From Rheum nobile (taxonomy: Eukaryota > Streptophyta > Magnoliopsida > Caryophyllales > Polygonaceae), in contig WOAB01000689.1 in the NCBI GenBank assembly GCA_027886185.1, positions 1,178,001 to 1,242,000 on the forward strand: a stretch of 64,000 bases of DNA, given 5' to 3'. The position numbers were made by a program, and so were the translations under genes. The notes under the pieces are model-generated. The model saw only the letters and a list, made by a program, of their open reading frames with translations, searched no databases and had not been told where the DNA came from. Numbering within the stretch: position 1 is the stretch's first letter; each line of letters opens with the position of its first letter. Below are positions 44,761-54,940 of this stretch, in pieces.

Positions 44761-46170
44761 TCACTTCTTCAGCTTTTTGATACCCTTCAGATCAGCGGAG
44801 GCGGTATCTTCCTCCAGAGACTTCTCCTTACGTTTGTTAGACTCAGCGGCAGAAGTGAGCTGAGCTGAGGTAGTGTTGATTTTTATAGTGTCCAGGATGG
44901 GAGCAGAGGGGCAGCAGACTGACGGGGTTGTGGAGATCACATTGTTCATTTCAGCAGGGAGAGGTTGAGCAAGCTCAGACTTCGCATCATTGTCATGTAA
45001 GGAGAGGGTTCCTGGAGGTGCCACCAAGCACTCCTTAAGGGTGTCCTCATTAGGGAGCTGAAGATTGAAAGGTGGTGTTAGGCTTTGGGGTAGGATTTTG
45101 ACAGCCTCATCAGGGACAACCTGAGCATGAAAAGGTTCATTAACAGGAGTATGGGTGTTGTCACAGTTCTGGTTCAAAGGAAGGTTAGTATTCTTGTTGT
45201 GGGCAACAGGAATCCAGGGCTTGGAGGACTCCTCCTTACTCAGGACCGCCTCTTCAGGCTCAGAGGAGACCCTGAGCTTCTGGAAAGACAGCTGGAAGGA
45301 TTGGGGTTTCACATTGCGCAGAGGACATTTTTCAAACATATGTTCAGGAGCACCACAGTTATCACAGCCTTCAGGCTTTTCCTCAAACCACACAGTAAAA
45401 TACTGGGCAATGCCATCCTCATCAGGGATGACAATCGTTTTCTTGTCAACCTCATCAGCATTGACATTAATGCACATTCTAGCATAGCTGACACGTTGTT
45501 TTTTTTCAGTGAAGGGATCGAGTTTGATGAGAGTACCCAGTTTATTCATCTCAATAATAGTTTTAATCAAATCAAAGCTAATGTATTCCACCGGGAGCTT
45601 TGGGATCCTAATCCACATATCCACAACAGAGACGGGTTCAGAGAAAGGATCAAAGCTAGGGGTCCAAGGCTTAAGCAGAATGAGTTTACCAAAAACATGG
45701 TAAGGACGCCCATCCCACACCCTTTTCTGGTCAATAGGGTTAGAAAATCTCAGCTCAAACCAAAGGTTCGGTTTTTCAAGGATATCAAAGGACCCCTTAA
45801 TGAAATTCCAGTCATTCCTAAGTTTGGATCGGAGTTTCGAGAAATCAGTAGGTTCACCAATAACATAACCCAACAATGAGGACTCTTTCAGAGTCTGGAT
45901 ATTCTTTCGAACTCCAGAAAGTTTTGAGAGATAGAGGGCCATGTCAATGGGAGGGTTGTTCGAAGCAGACTTGGTTCCAGGATCAAGGGAGGGTTCAGAA
46001 GTTTTGGTCCCTAGACTGTTGTTCTGGGAGGAGTTAGGGTTTTCTATGGTAGCAGGTTCAGACTGAGGAAGAAGATCAGGTTTAGGGTTAGGAGTAGTGT
46101 TACCTTCAGAAGCAACTTTAGGATTCGGGTTGCACAGCACATCTTTCATTGACATCTTATCTTGCTCCAT
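44761..46170 (-). CDS. LINE-2 ORF1 protein (DUF4283-type with CCHC knuckle)
   Basis: 469 residues from ATG 46170 (MEQDKMSMKDVLCNPNPKVA). The N-terminus is Pro/Asn/Ser-rich. The middle block from about 115 to 235 (YVIGEPTDFSKLRSKLRNDW, DILEKPNLWFELRFSNPIDQ, PYHVFGKLILLKPWTPSFDP, WIRIPKLPVEYISFDLIKTI) is DUF4283-like. A zinc knuckle CDNCGAPEHMFEKC (CX2CX4HX4C) follows. The C-terminus is low complexity, ending KGIKKLKK. Such proteins bind the element RNA. The frame is fully open, 49 bases inside the element 5' end, which is further evidence that LINE-2 is recent. Confidence 0.9.
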   Translation of the reverse strand: MEQDKMSMKDVLCNPNPKVASEGNTTPNPKPDLLPQSEPATIENPNSSQNNSLGTKTSEPSLDPGTKSASNNPPIDMALYLSKLSGVRKNIQTLKESSLLGYVIGEPTDFSKLRSKLRNDWNFIKGSFDILEKPNLWFELRFSNPIDQKRVWDGRPYHVFGKLILLKPWTPSFDPFSEPVSVVDMWIRIPKLPVEYISFDLIKTIIEMNKLGTLIKLDPFTEKKQRVSYARMCINVNADEVDKKTIVIPDEDGIAQYFTVWFEEKPEGCDNCGAPEHMFEKCPLRNVKPQSFQLSFQKLRVSSEPEEAVLSKEESSKPWIPVAHNKNTNLPLNQNCDNTHTPVNEPFHAQVVPDEAVKILPQSLTPPFNLQLPNEDTLKECLVAPPGTLSLHDNDAKSELAQPLPAEMNNVISTTPSVCCPSAPILDTIKINTTSAQLTSAAESNKRKEKSLEEDTASADLKGIKKLKK

Positions 46171-46236
46171 GACAACAAGTTCAAAATAGAGTGAAGTGTG
46201 GATTTGGGGAAGAGGTGATATTCAAGATAATATCTT

Positions 46237-48735
46237 GATATTACTCATGAAATTTTTCACTCATTTAAATCGAAAAAAGGAACAGAAGGATTCATTGTCC
46301 TAAAATTAGATATGGAAAAAACCTATGATAGAATTGAGTGGAATTTCATTATTAAAATTATGGAAAAGTTTGGATTTCATGAAAGATTTATCAACTGGAT
46401 AAAAGAATGTATTACAACGGTATCTTTTTCGGTGCTCGTCAACAACGGACCGACATAAATATTTAAACCAACCAGAGGACTTCGACAGGGTGACCCCCTA
46501 TCTCCTTTCTTGTTTATTCTAGGATCTGAAATCCTCGTCCGAAAAATTCAAAAAGCTTCTAAAAGACCCCGAAAACCGCTAGGTTTTCAAATCACTTAAC
46601 AAGGAACACAAACTCCTTTCTTGGCATTTGCGGATGATATTATGATCTTCTCTAAAGCAAAATAGGAAAACTGCAAGAAAATAAAGGATATTGTTGATGA
46701 GTATTGCAAATTTCAGGACAAAAAGTAAATTTTCATAAATCTGCTTTTCAAGTCACAAAAAAAGGTAACCAACTTACAGAAATTTGCAATCCAAGGTATT
46801 CTCACAATCAAAACATGATATCGCTTGAAAAATATCTATGTTGCCCTATCATTAATGGTAAAGTCAACTCGAATACCTTTGCTGATCTTTTAATCAGCAC
46901 ACAACAACAACTATCTAAATGAAAAGCGAATTCTCTTTCTCAAGCAGGAAGAACAACACTAATAAAAGTTAATCTGGCATCAAGACTAAATTATCTTATG
47001 CAAAGCTTTATACTACCTACACACACATAATGAACTTGACAAACTAAATAGATCGTTTTTTGGAACAAAGACAACTCCTATAAACCTCTTATAGACTGGG
47101 AAAAAATATATAAACCGACACAACAAGGAGGTATTGGCTTGAGAAAATCAAAGGACATGAATAAAACTTTACAATTTAAATTATTATGGAAAATTTTAGC
47201 TGAACCATATAATTATTGGGTGAGCGTTGTTACCGAAAAATATCTGAAAACATTCCATATGTTTCAATACGAGAAAAAAGAAAATTATTCTTGGCAGTGG
47301 TCCAAAATGATTAAACTCCTGGATGAATTCAAATCTGGACTAATTTGGCAAGTTGGAAATGGCAGAACAATCAAATTTTGGTATGATAATTGGGTCTCTA
47401 AAACCCATTTATGTGATATCATTAATACACAATCAATCCTGAATAAGGATGCATTGGTAGCAGATTTTATTTTGCCAAACAAAACCTGGAACAAGGACTT
47501 GATTGAACAATGTTTACCCCATGACTTAGCAAAAAAAAAATCTCTATCCCAATACCTTTGAATAATATTAATGACATAATGTACCGGGAAGCCAGCTAAA
47601 AATGGATGGTTCTTTACAAATTCTGCTATGGATTTGATCAACAGAAACAAAAGATATTCTGCCTATGATTCTTCATGGATCTAGAAGATGGATACATATC
47701 CCAAAGTTAAAAACTTTATCTGGAAAATAGTGAAAAATGGACTTCCAACCAAAACAAGATTAGCAGAAAAAAGAGTAGTAATCCCCAGGGTTGTATCCGT
47801 TGCAATGCACAACTGGATGATTTGAATCATCTCCTATTCCAATGTAACCATACCATGAAAATTGAAAATAATAGAGAAAATGAATTATCATACATATGAT
47901 ATCATTAAATCTCTAAACATAGGAAATAAGAAAACATATGAAATCATTGAGAAAATTCGAGAAACAGATCACAATTCTTAGAATTAGTGGTCTCTTGGTG
48001 GGACATATGGTTTTATAGAAATCAACAAAGCTTTGGAAGAACAAACAATGACACAGATACCATAAATAATGTACCAATTTATATCAAAAAATAAATTGGA
48101 AATTGAAAAAAGACAAAGAGCTGGAACCCTGACTGTTTGACAGAGGGTAAATCAAAAACACATAAAACGAATAATCTAAGACGATCAAAAAAGAAATGGA
48201 AAAAACCACCGGAAAATATAATCAAAATTAAAAACAAATGGATCTACCAAAACTAATGGTGACTCTAGTTTTGACTATATTTTCAGAAATAGCACAGGTA
48301 AACCAATTTTTCTCTTTGGGGATAAATGTGGTTTTTCAACCTCTTTGAAAACAGAAACTCTAGCAGTCAGAAATGCCCTGGTAAAAGCTTATGAATTAGG
48401 CATTACCGACATTCAACTTGAATGCGACAACCTTACTATTGTGAACGTTCTTAAAAAAATATGGCACTGTCCTTGGGATATTGAAATTTTAATTCCTGAT
48501 ATCCTTTGTGTTTTACAACTGTTTTCTTCAGTGCAGATTTGTTATGTCTTCCGAGAAACTAACGTGGTGGCCGATTTCATTGCAAAGCTGGGCCAACGAA
48601 GTTTCTTGAAAGATATTCGAGCTAATCTAGAACTTATAATTCTCATCTGCAAGGATGCTATAAACTAAGAAATAATTTCTTATATGATTTCCGGTCTAAT
48701 TTTTACTTTATCAAAAAAAATAAAAAATAAAAAAT
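46237..48735 (+). pseudogene. LINE-1 ORF2, rest of reverse transcriptase, zf-RVT, RNase H and tail
   Basis: Resumes after LINE-2. RT boxes VLKLDMEKTYDRIEWNF, RGLRQGDPLSPFLFIL and FLAFADDIMIFSKA; 47139-47561 RKSKDMNKTLQFKLLWKI and following; zf-RVT text near 47620-47860; RNase H 48251-48668 (LKTETLAVRNALVKAYELG, LECDNLTIVNVLKKIWHC, RETNVVADFIA). There are many stops and frameshifts. The A-rich tail ends at about 48735, against the right target duplication. Confidence 0.88.
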
Positions 48736-48742
48736 ATATAAA
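48735..48742 (+). promoter_or_regulatory. TATA box of the FHA gene, inside the LINE-1 target duplication
   Basis: TATATAAA lies 93 bases before the ATG. Its first T is the last base of the LINE tail and the rest is duplicated DNA, also present as CATATAAA at 22826-22833. A start site near 48768 would give a leader of about 65 bases. Inferred from position and match. Confidence 0.65.
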
Positions 48743-48834
48743 CGTGGGTTCTCCCACAACTCATTGAGCGGAGCGCCCTTGTTCCTTACTCTTGTTTGTA
48801 TCTCAAATCCCCGATCAGAGAAATATCGACGGCG

Positions 48835-51800
48835 ATGGCGAGCTCCGGCAGCGAAGTGGAGGCGGGGTTCGCAAAGCTCCAGGGGGAGAACTTCGAGTAC
48901 TATATGCAGACCTACTCCATCGTCCTCGGCCGCAACAGCAAGAAATCCACCGTCGACGTTGACCTCTCCACCCTCGGCGGCGGGATGAATATCTCCCGCA
49001 ACCATGCTCGGATCTACTACGACTTCCAGCGCCGCCGATTCGCCCTCGACGTTCTCGGCAAGAACGGTTGTTTCGTCGAAGGCGTCCTTCACCTCCCCGG
49101 AAACCCTCCTGTGAAGCTCGATTCGCAGGATCTTCTCCAGATCGGCGACACCGAGTTCTACTTTCTCCTCCCCGTTCGAAACATTCTCGGCGGCTCCCTA
49201 GGCCCCCGCCATGGGGTCTACGCGCCGCCGCATCCTCCTCCTCCTCCGGCGCCTCACCACGCACTTCATGCTTACCACGCGCCTCCGCCGGCTCTCGGAG
49301 GGCGGGCGGCTTTGCCTTATGGTGGTACTAAGAAGGGGAGGATGGGGGATTACTATGAGGAGGCTTACGAGGAGGAGGATGTGGCGGTTGGGAGAAGGGA
49401 GGAGGCGCCGTTGCCGGCGGCTGCTGGTGCTGGAGGCGGCAGGAAGAAAAACAGGAGGGCTGGTGGGGATGGTGTTGGCGGACCGTCGGGTCGGTGAACT
49501 CCTCTTCCTCCTTTATCTAGCAAAAAAGTTCTATACTTTGGTGGTCTATGGTAAAAACTCCATTGTTACTAGTTGCATTTTAGGGCTTTGTATAAACTCT
49601 TCTCAAAAGGGTTTCAATTTCCCCAATCTTGATATAGTAATATTGATGATTACTGCTGCATTGTGATGTTTCTTTATGTTGACTGGTTCGATGAGTTCAC
49701 TCTTAATTATTTCTGCAATGGATGCAATTCATCTGTTTGGCACAAGAAATCCTTCTACGTTGCTTTTTGTTATCAATCTCAAGTTGATATGTTCCAGTTC
49801 TGCTTTGAACTACATTTCTAGGTGTGATTCCTGCATATGGAAAGGAGAGTGATCACTCAGATCTGCCTTTGTATCAGAGATATGGTTGAAATGACTTATC
49901 CTTGTCAAAAGGGTAATCTTTGTTTAATCTATATATCCTGTAATGATCTGCGATGTATCTTCTCCATAGGTAGTATGTACATCTCCATAGGCAGTATGAA
50001 TATGCTTCAGTTAAATCAACAGAAGCATGAACCGAATTCTAAAGCACCTATATCTTGGACGGTATGGATATCTCCATGGGCAGTATGTATATCCTGTAGT
50101 TAAGTTAACTGAAGCATTTAATATTACTTCTAATGCTCCTACTCATAGGGCAATATGTATATATTCTTTCTAGATGTAAAGGTATTGCTTTACTTTTATG
50201 CTCAGCAGGTGAGGCACTGTCATCTGAGTTTCTTACCTCTTTTAATAGTGTAAGTATTGGTTTTTGCATGGTTTTGTCTACCTGATAAATCAAATTCAGT
50301 CGAGACTCGTATGACCTTTCCATTGTCCTCTTGAAAATGTGAATTCTCTTCATAACGGTAATCGATTTTAGGTGGTTGCTCCTTGCTACTAATTTCTTTG
50401 TGTTTGACCACCAATCAGTTGAGACTGGTATGGCTTTTCCGTTATCCTCTTAAAAACGTCAAATCCTTTCATAAGCGTAATAGACTTTAGTTCGTTGTTT
50501 CCTTGCTATTAAATGCTTTTGTGACTGGTATGGCTTTTCTGTTATCCTTCTAAAAACGTGAAATCTCTTCATAACTGTAATCAAATACAGTTGGTTGTTT
50601 CCTTGCAACTAACTGCTTTTGTATTCAACCACTCAATAGAAAATATGTATACCCACATTAGATGTAGCATTTTTGCTTAGTCATCCTATAATTCCTTGAG
50701 CTCATCCTAGGAACTTCCAATCTGTCATCTTTTGTTGATGTTTCTGTTTCTCAAAGATGGTTTGTCACACCAATTTATGACATTGGATTTGAGAAAATAG
50801 GATTGCTATATATGGTATTGTGAGTGCAACATAACACTACACATTTTGTTCCTCAACCCTTAACATGAAAGTAATAGGATATAACAAACCCTAGCTTAAA
50901 CTCCTTAAACTCATAGCTTAAGGTTTTGTTTAGTTCTGAAAAGTATCACGCTTGTACCTTTCTAGAATACATTGGTCATTATTGTGTAGATTCTTTTCGA
51001 GGAAAATATTCCAGAATCTTGTTTTTAGAGGTTTAAGTGGATAATATGGGGAGAGCAAGACAACTTTTTGGCTTTGTAAAGTTGTTGGGGCTATTATCTA
51101 TAGGGTTGATGTGTTAGGACATTGAATTCTCATTTGTCACATAGGAGCAAAATATTTCTTCACTACAGCTCACTGGCCTCATTCATTCATCTTCTTCTGC
51201 TCAGTGTCAGCATATGTCTCGCTTGTTCCAACTTAACATTTGAAGAAGGCACGCTTCTTTAGTCATAAATGGTCGGAAGTTCTCAATGCAATAAGCTCCT
51301 TACAAGTTTGCTCTCTGTCTCTATTCAGTTGCTGAACAGCTCTGTTAAACTGTTCGGAGCTTAAGCGTGAGCGATGTGTTGATGCTTGCTTGTTCTAGTC
51401 ACTGAAGATACAAAACTCTTTCCTTTTCTTTGTAATTAATGCTTAAAATTTAATACCCATGTCTATGTTTTGGTGACCGACTTAATGTTAGAAGAAACTG
51501 TATACAAGGTTCTGGTTTTCTTTTTGCCAATTATCTTGGGCTTGAATCTCCTTCAAAATACTGATCCATGACCTGCCTATCTCTACTGGTATTACATCTT
51601 TTGCATGCCAGCTTAGTTCTGACTTCTGAGAATGCTAGTCACTTTGACAGATTTTCCTGCTCTTGCAGAGAAAAAGGGAGATGGAAGATCCGGAGTTGAC
51701 CGAGATGCTGATGATCATCAACTTATGCAATTGGAAGAAAAGGGTGTTGTATCATCTGTTGCTACAGTTCTATCTGATCTATGTGGTCCAGGAGAGTGGA

Positions 51801-53182
51801 TGCCTATGGAGAGGCTCCATGCTGAGGTTAGTTTGGCATTTTAAATTTTCTGTTGTAAGGGGCAGTGCAGTTGATACTGTTTACAGGATAATAGGATATG
51901 CACTTATTCATTTGGGCTTATTATCCTCTCGAAAAGCTATGATGTCATTAAGTTGGTCGTTGGCTGGTACAGACATTGGTGTTAATCCCAAACCTTTGGG
52001 ATTTTTAGTGACCCATATGCGCATAAATGGTGAATGACCTAGAAGTCCATTATCTGCTAATATGGAGACCGTGGAAATGGTAAGCTTAGATCATTGAGAT
52101 GAGAGAAAGAGGTATATTGAGAGAGGCAGAGCCAATTTTGGGGTGGTAAAAGGTTTAGAATGTTCTGCTGTGCAGCCGTCTTAGGACATTATATATATTA
52201 CCTTAGAGGTCACATAAATGGTAATGCTATATTTATCAATACTGTGAGTTAGGCCAAATATGGTATGGCAGAGGAGAATGGAAACTTAGCGAACAATAAA
52301 CACAGGGAGTACAGTAATTTGTGCAAGCAATTATAGCCTCTTTCGTTTTAAAGCCCATTGGGATGAATTATTTGTGTTTGCTTTTCGAAGATGTGGGCTT
52401 TGAGATGTGTTATGGTATGTTTGAACTATGTGAGACAATGAGACCTTACAGGTTGAACCTTTTTTGAGATAAAATTTGGTTTTAGTCTAAAAAAGTGATA
52501 GTGAGGAGAAAGTACAAAGATAGTGGATGATACTGTACTCCTTTAACTACAAAGCTTATCCAGAAGATGCATCATTACTCATTAGAAGTAGTTGGTTGCT
52601 GCTGGTCCTTTTCATTCCAACTAAGAGAAGGGGTGAACCAGCTCCAGAATATAAGATTTTAGGAATTATAAAAAAGCGAAAATAAAATTTGATGGGGAAA
52701 CTCCTTTTGAAGAGCTTCAATGTGAACTGCCAAGAGGATCACATTTACTTTCTATAATGACATGTTGAATATAGGCCATACCATATAATGACATGTTGAA
52801 GAGGAACTAATTTGACCACTTTCTGGAAGTTATATGTGGAATGTATCTTTGATGCTACGCTCAATACTTTTGTATTGCTAATGTATGCAAGTGCTTCCTT
52901 CTTATGCTATTAACCCTAAGGGATATAACCGTTTTCACTGTCTGATAACACGGTGTCTGTAACCGGGTGCAGCTGATGGACCAATATGGCAACATTTGGC
53001 ATCCCAGTAGAGTCAGGAGGTATCTCACATCTGAGGACTGGCCTGGTGCTGAAGCCAAGGAAAAGCCGTGGTACGGGTTGCTCATGTTGCTGAGGAGATA
53101 CCCGGAGCATTTCGTCATCAATACAAGGTCCAAGGGCCACGTCACGCTGGAGTTTGTTTCTCTCGTTTCCCTCATTTCTTAG
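48835..53182 (+). CDS. FHA2: FHA-domain protein of the Arabidopsis FHA2 type, three exons
   Basis: Exons 48835-49489, 51669-51826 and 52973-53182 join to 340 codons plus stop. Donors GG|GTCGGT and GAG|GTTAGT and acceptors TTGCAG| and TGCAG| keep the frame. The N-terminus MASSGSEVEAGFAKLQGENF matches Arabidopsis FHA2 (At3g07220) closely. FHA domain about residues 20-115: G32-R33, S54-x-x-H57 and N77-G78 are the phosphothreonine-binding positions. Residues 125-218 are a Pro/His-rich then acidic and basic low-complexity linker with possible nuclear signals (GRKKNRRAGG). The C-terminal 120 residues (VVSSVATVLSDLCGPGEWMP ... YGLLMLLRRYPEHFVINTRS) are strongly conserved and winged-helix-like. Family members are nuclear; FHA2 has been linked to ISWI chromatin remodelling and stamen development (from memory). 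The exact product role here is inferred by similarity. Confidence 0.93.
49965..50165 (+). repeat. ATCTCCATAGGYAGTATGTA short repeats in intron 1
   Basis: TCTCCATAGGTAGTATGTAC, TCTCCATAGGCAGTATGAA, TCTCCATGGGCAGTATGTAT and CTCATAGGGCAATATGTAT occur at uneven spacing, with GAAGCAT nearby in two units. Diverged local duplication. Confidence 0.55.
50297..50640 (+). repeat. Three tandem copies of a ~110-bp unit in intron 1
   Basis: Copies start near 50297, 50416 and 50519. Each has GAGACTGGTATGGCTTTTCC, TTATCCTC, AAAACGTGAAATC, TTCATAA, and GTTGTTTCCTTGC, with 15-25 % divergence by eye. Confidence 0.75.
51827..52972 (+). other. FHA gene intron 2
   Basis: 1146-bp GT-AG intron, phase 0. No repeats or genes recognised. 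Confidence 0.88.
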
Positions 53183-53540
53183 GCTGAAAAGCAACAACCC
53201 CCATCCCTTAAGCAAACTTGTAAATCCAGTTGGAAATCTGTAAGCATAGTGTAGCGCCATTCGTAGAATGCATGTAGTAGATTTAGCTCAGGTTAACTTA
53301 GTTGGCGTTTTCGGTTCATTTGCTGTTTCTTGTTTTCGTGCATGACCTAATTATCATGGCATACAAATTGGACATAGTTTGCCTATTTAATACATGCTTT
53401 GATAACACGAGGAGCCCTAGAAACTGTCTCCGACTTTGCAGGTATTTGGAAGCTTCATTGTGTATGACTTCTATGCAGCATTGGGGTTTCATTAGCTGTG
53501 ATTCCGTTGCATTGTCACAAGTTATACAGCCTGCGCATTA
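53183..53540 (+). other. FHA gene 3' untranslated and downstream region
   Basis: No coding. I cannot place the poly(A) site. The next element begins at about 53541. Confidence 0.5.
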
Positions 53541-53834
53541 AGGGCCCGTTCGGTTGGCATTATTTAGGGTAGTAAGGAAGATGAAGCTCCAACTTCAACT
53601 CTGTACCACTGCAAGTGGCGTGTTCGGATGGTCTAGTAGAGGGAGTTGAAGGGAGATGAAGGAAGTGGAAGGAAGATGAAATTTGAGGATTTGCTTACCC
53701 CCCCCAATGGTAAGGAAGTGGAAGGAGTTGAAGTGGAAGTAATTCCTTCTTTTGCCCCTCAAATTTCTGGATCTTACGTGTTCTCCAAAAGCTCTAAAGG
53801 ATGCCCTCATTGTTGAGGGAACCTTGAAGTTTAT

Positions 53835-54018
53835 TGATAGCAAATGCAAGGTCGAATCCGTACAATCGGACCTTCTGGATGGTGGTGGACTGTAGGAGCT
53901 TCGCGGTGGCTTCCGGCGCCGGGAGGTTGTCGGCGACTTGGCTATAATTCACGCTGATGAACGGCTGACAACCTGCACAAAGAATACCCAAAGTAGCAGG
54001 AAATTGAAGAACCGCCAT
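53835..54018 (-). pseudogene. Captured N-terminus of a GH17 beta-1,3-glucanase
   Basis: From ATG 54018 the minus strand reads MAVLQFPATLGILCAG, a signal-peptide-like start, then VNYSQVADNLPAPEATAKLL and QSTTIQKVRLYGFDLAFAI. This is the opening of plant GH17 endo-1,3-beta-glucosidases, normally GVNYGQVADNLP ... VRLYGADPAII. Only about 60 residues remain; nothing of the catalytic part follows. Confidence 0.8.
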
Positions 54019-54395
54019 TGTTAAGAGCTCTAGATGCAAGTCGATTCATTAACCAACACATCAAGCAGTTTCCTTTTTCTTTCTTCCCCCTAAATTCCCA
54101 TGCTTAACAGAGTAGGATATCTAATTTTGATCGAATTGAAATCTGGGTTGCTATGATTGTTAACTTAAGCTTCGGATTCAACAAAGGAAACCCATGCAGG
54201 TAATTCTTACCCCCAAAACCCCTCTCTTCTTGTAATGGCTGCTGTTTTCATTGTGTTTTTGGGGATTTATCTGGTTTAGTAGTTACTAATACTGTGTCTT
54301 GTTCACTGATGTGATGAGATTTTGCAAATTCTGAGGTTGAAAATTGGGTTGTTTTCCTAGGCTAACATATGGATTGAAAATTGGGTTGTTCTCAG

Positions 54396-54940
54396 GTCTA
54401 TGAAAGTGGACAAAAGGACAGCTTATTCAAATTGGCTGATGCCAGGAGCATATGCTTGTTGGATTGCCCATATCCAGCTGAATATTCATTAAATTGGGTG
54501 TGTGATTATCCTGATGGGGATATCCATCTCACAACCGACGAATGGATCGATCGAAACTACGATTATTTCGAGTTCCTCACTCCAGAGATGAGGAACACAT
54601 CACTGCAGCTTCTAGGTCCTTGTTACCCTGTCATATACCCTAGTGTTTCATATTCCATTTCTGTTATTAAGATTGTACAATCCTAATACTTACCAAATTC
54701 TCCTTTATTTATGGTTCTAGTTCTTTGGAATGGCCAATTCATAGACGGCGCCTCAAACACATCTCTAAAGCATTGGCATCAGATGGGTGGAGTAGACATC
54801 AATGAGGGCCTTGAACTTGATAAAACTATCCACAATACTGTCAATTCTCAGTCTCTTGTCTTGAAGGTGATTAATCTTCTCTCTTCTAAGTCCAATTTGA
54901 AGAAAGGTTGTAATGGGATCCTGGAGGTTGCTTGCTGATT
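54396..54940 (+). pseudogene. Captured coding-like block of unknown origin
   Basis: Begins after a plausible acceptor (GGGTTGTTCTCAG). It reads VYESGQKDSLFKLADARSIC, YSLNWVCDYPDGDIHLTTDE and NYDYFEFLTPEMRNTSLQLL, then after a stop and a frame change NTSLKHWHQMGGVDINEGLE. The composition is protein-like and unlike the surrounding DNA. I do not recognise the parent gene. Confidence 0.5.

Larger units (their letters stand above)
39400..46219 (-). mobile_element. LINE-2: near-complete L1-type LINE inserted in LINE-1
   Basis: The 17-bp target duplication ATTCAAGATAATATCTT lies at 39383-39399 and 46220-46236. The poly(A) tail is the T-run at 39400-39410, just beyond TTATCA of the element end. The 5' end is at 46219. 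ORF1 (44761-46170) and ORF2 (43587-39455) are almost intact: one premature stop in ORF2 and one frameshift before RNase H. Length ~6.8 kb. Confidence 0.93.
22827..48751 (+). mobile_element. LINE-1: full-length-size L1-type LINE with nested insertions
   Basis: The outer boundary is the exact 16-bp target duplication ATATAAACGTGGGTTC at 22827-22842 and 48736-48751. The 3' end is A-rich (TTTATCAAAAAAAATAAAAAATA, ending about 48735), as for LINEs. Element sequence is 22843-23846, 36006-39399 and 46237-48735, about 6.9 kb once the Tekay element and LINE-2 are removed. ORF2 carries endonuclease, reverse transcriptase, zf-RVT and RNase H pieces, 70-80 % like LINE-2, with many stops. The 5' module does not resemble ORF1 of LINE-2. 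Confidence 0.85.
49490..51668 (+). other. FHA gene intron 1
   Basis: 2179-bp GT-AG intron, phase 1. It contains a threefold tandem repeat (50297-50640) and CTCCATAGG(T/C)AGTATG repeats around 49965-50160. No other gene seen in it. Confidence 0.88.

Noticed and set aside
45127..45879. 250-codon plus-strand frame
   Set aside because: Antisense of LINE-2 ORF1; no domain and no independent start context.
48815..49264. 149-codon minus-strand frame rich in Arg and Gly
   Set aside because: Antisense shadow of the GC-rich FHA exon 1.
49494..49495. Alternative donor GG|GTGAAC for FHA exon 1
   Set aside because: It puts exon 2 in the wrong frame and loses the conserved text.
49490..49497. FHA exon 1 ending at the TGA at 49495-49497 as a complete 220-residue protein
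   Set aside because: A donor at 49490 joins in frame to exon 2 and 3, which match the conserved C-terminus of FHA2 proteins; the short form would lack it.
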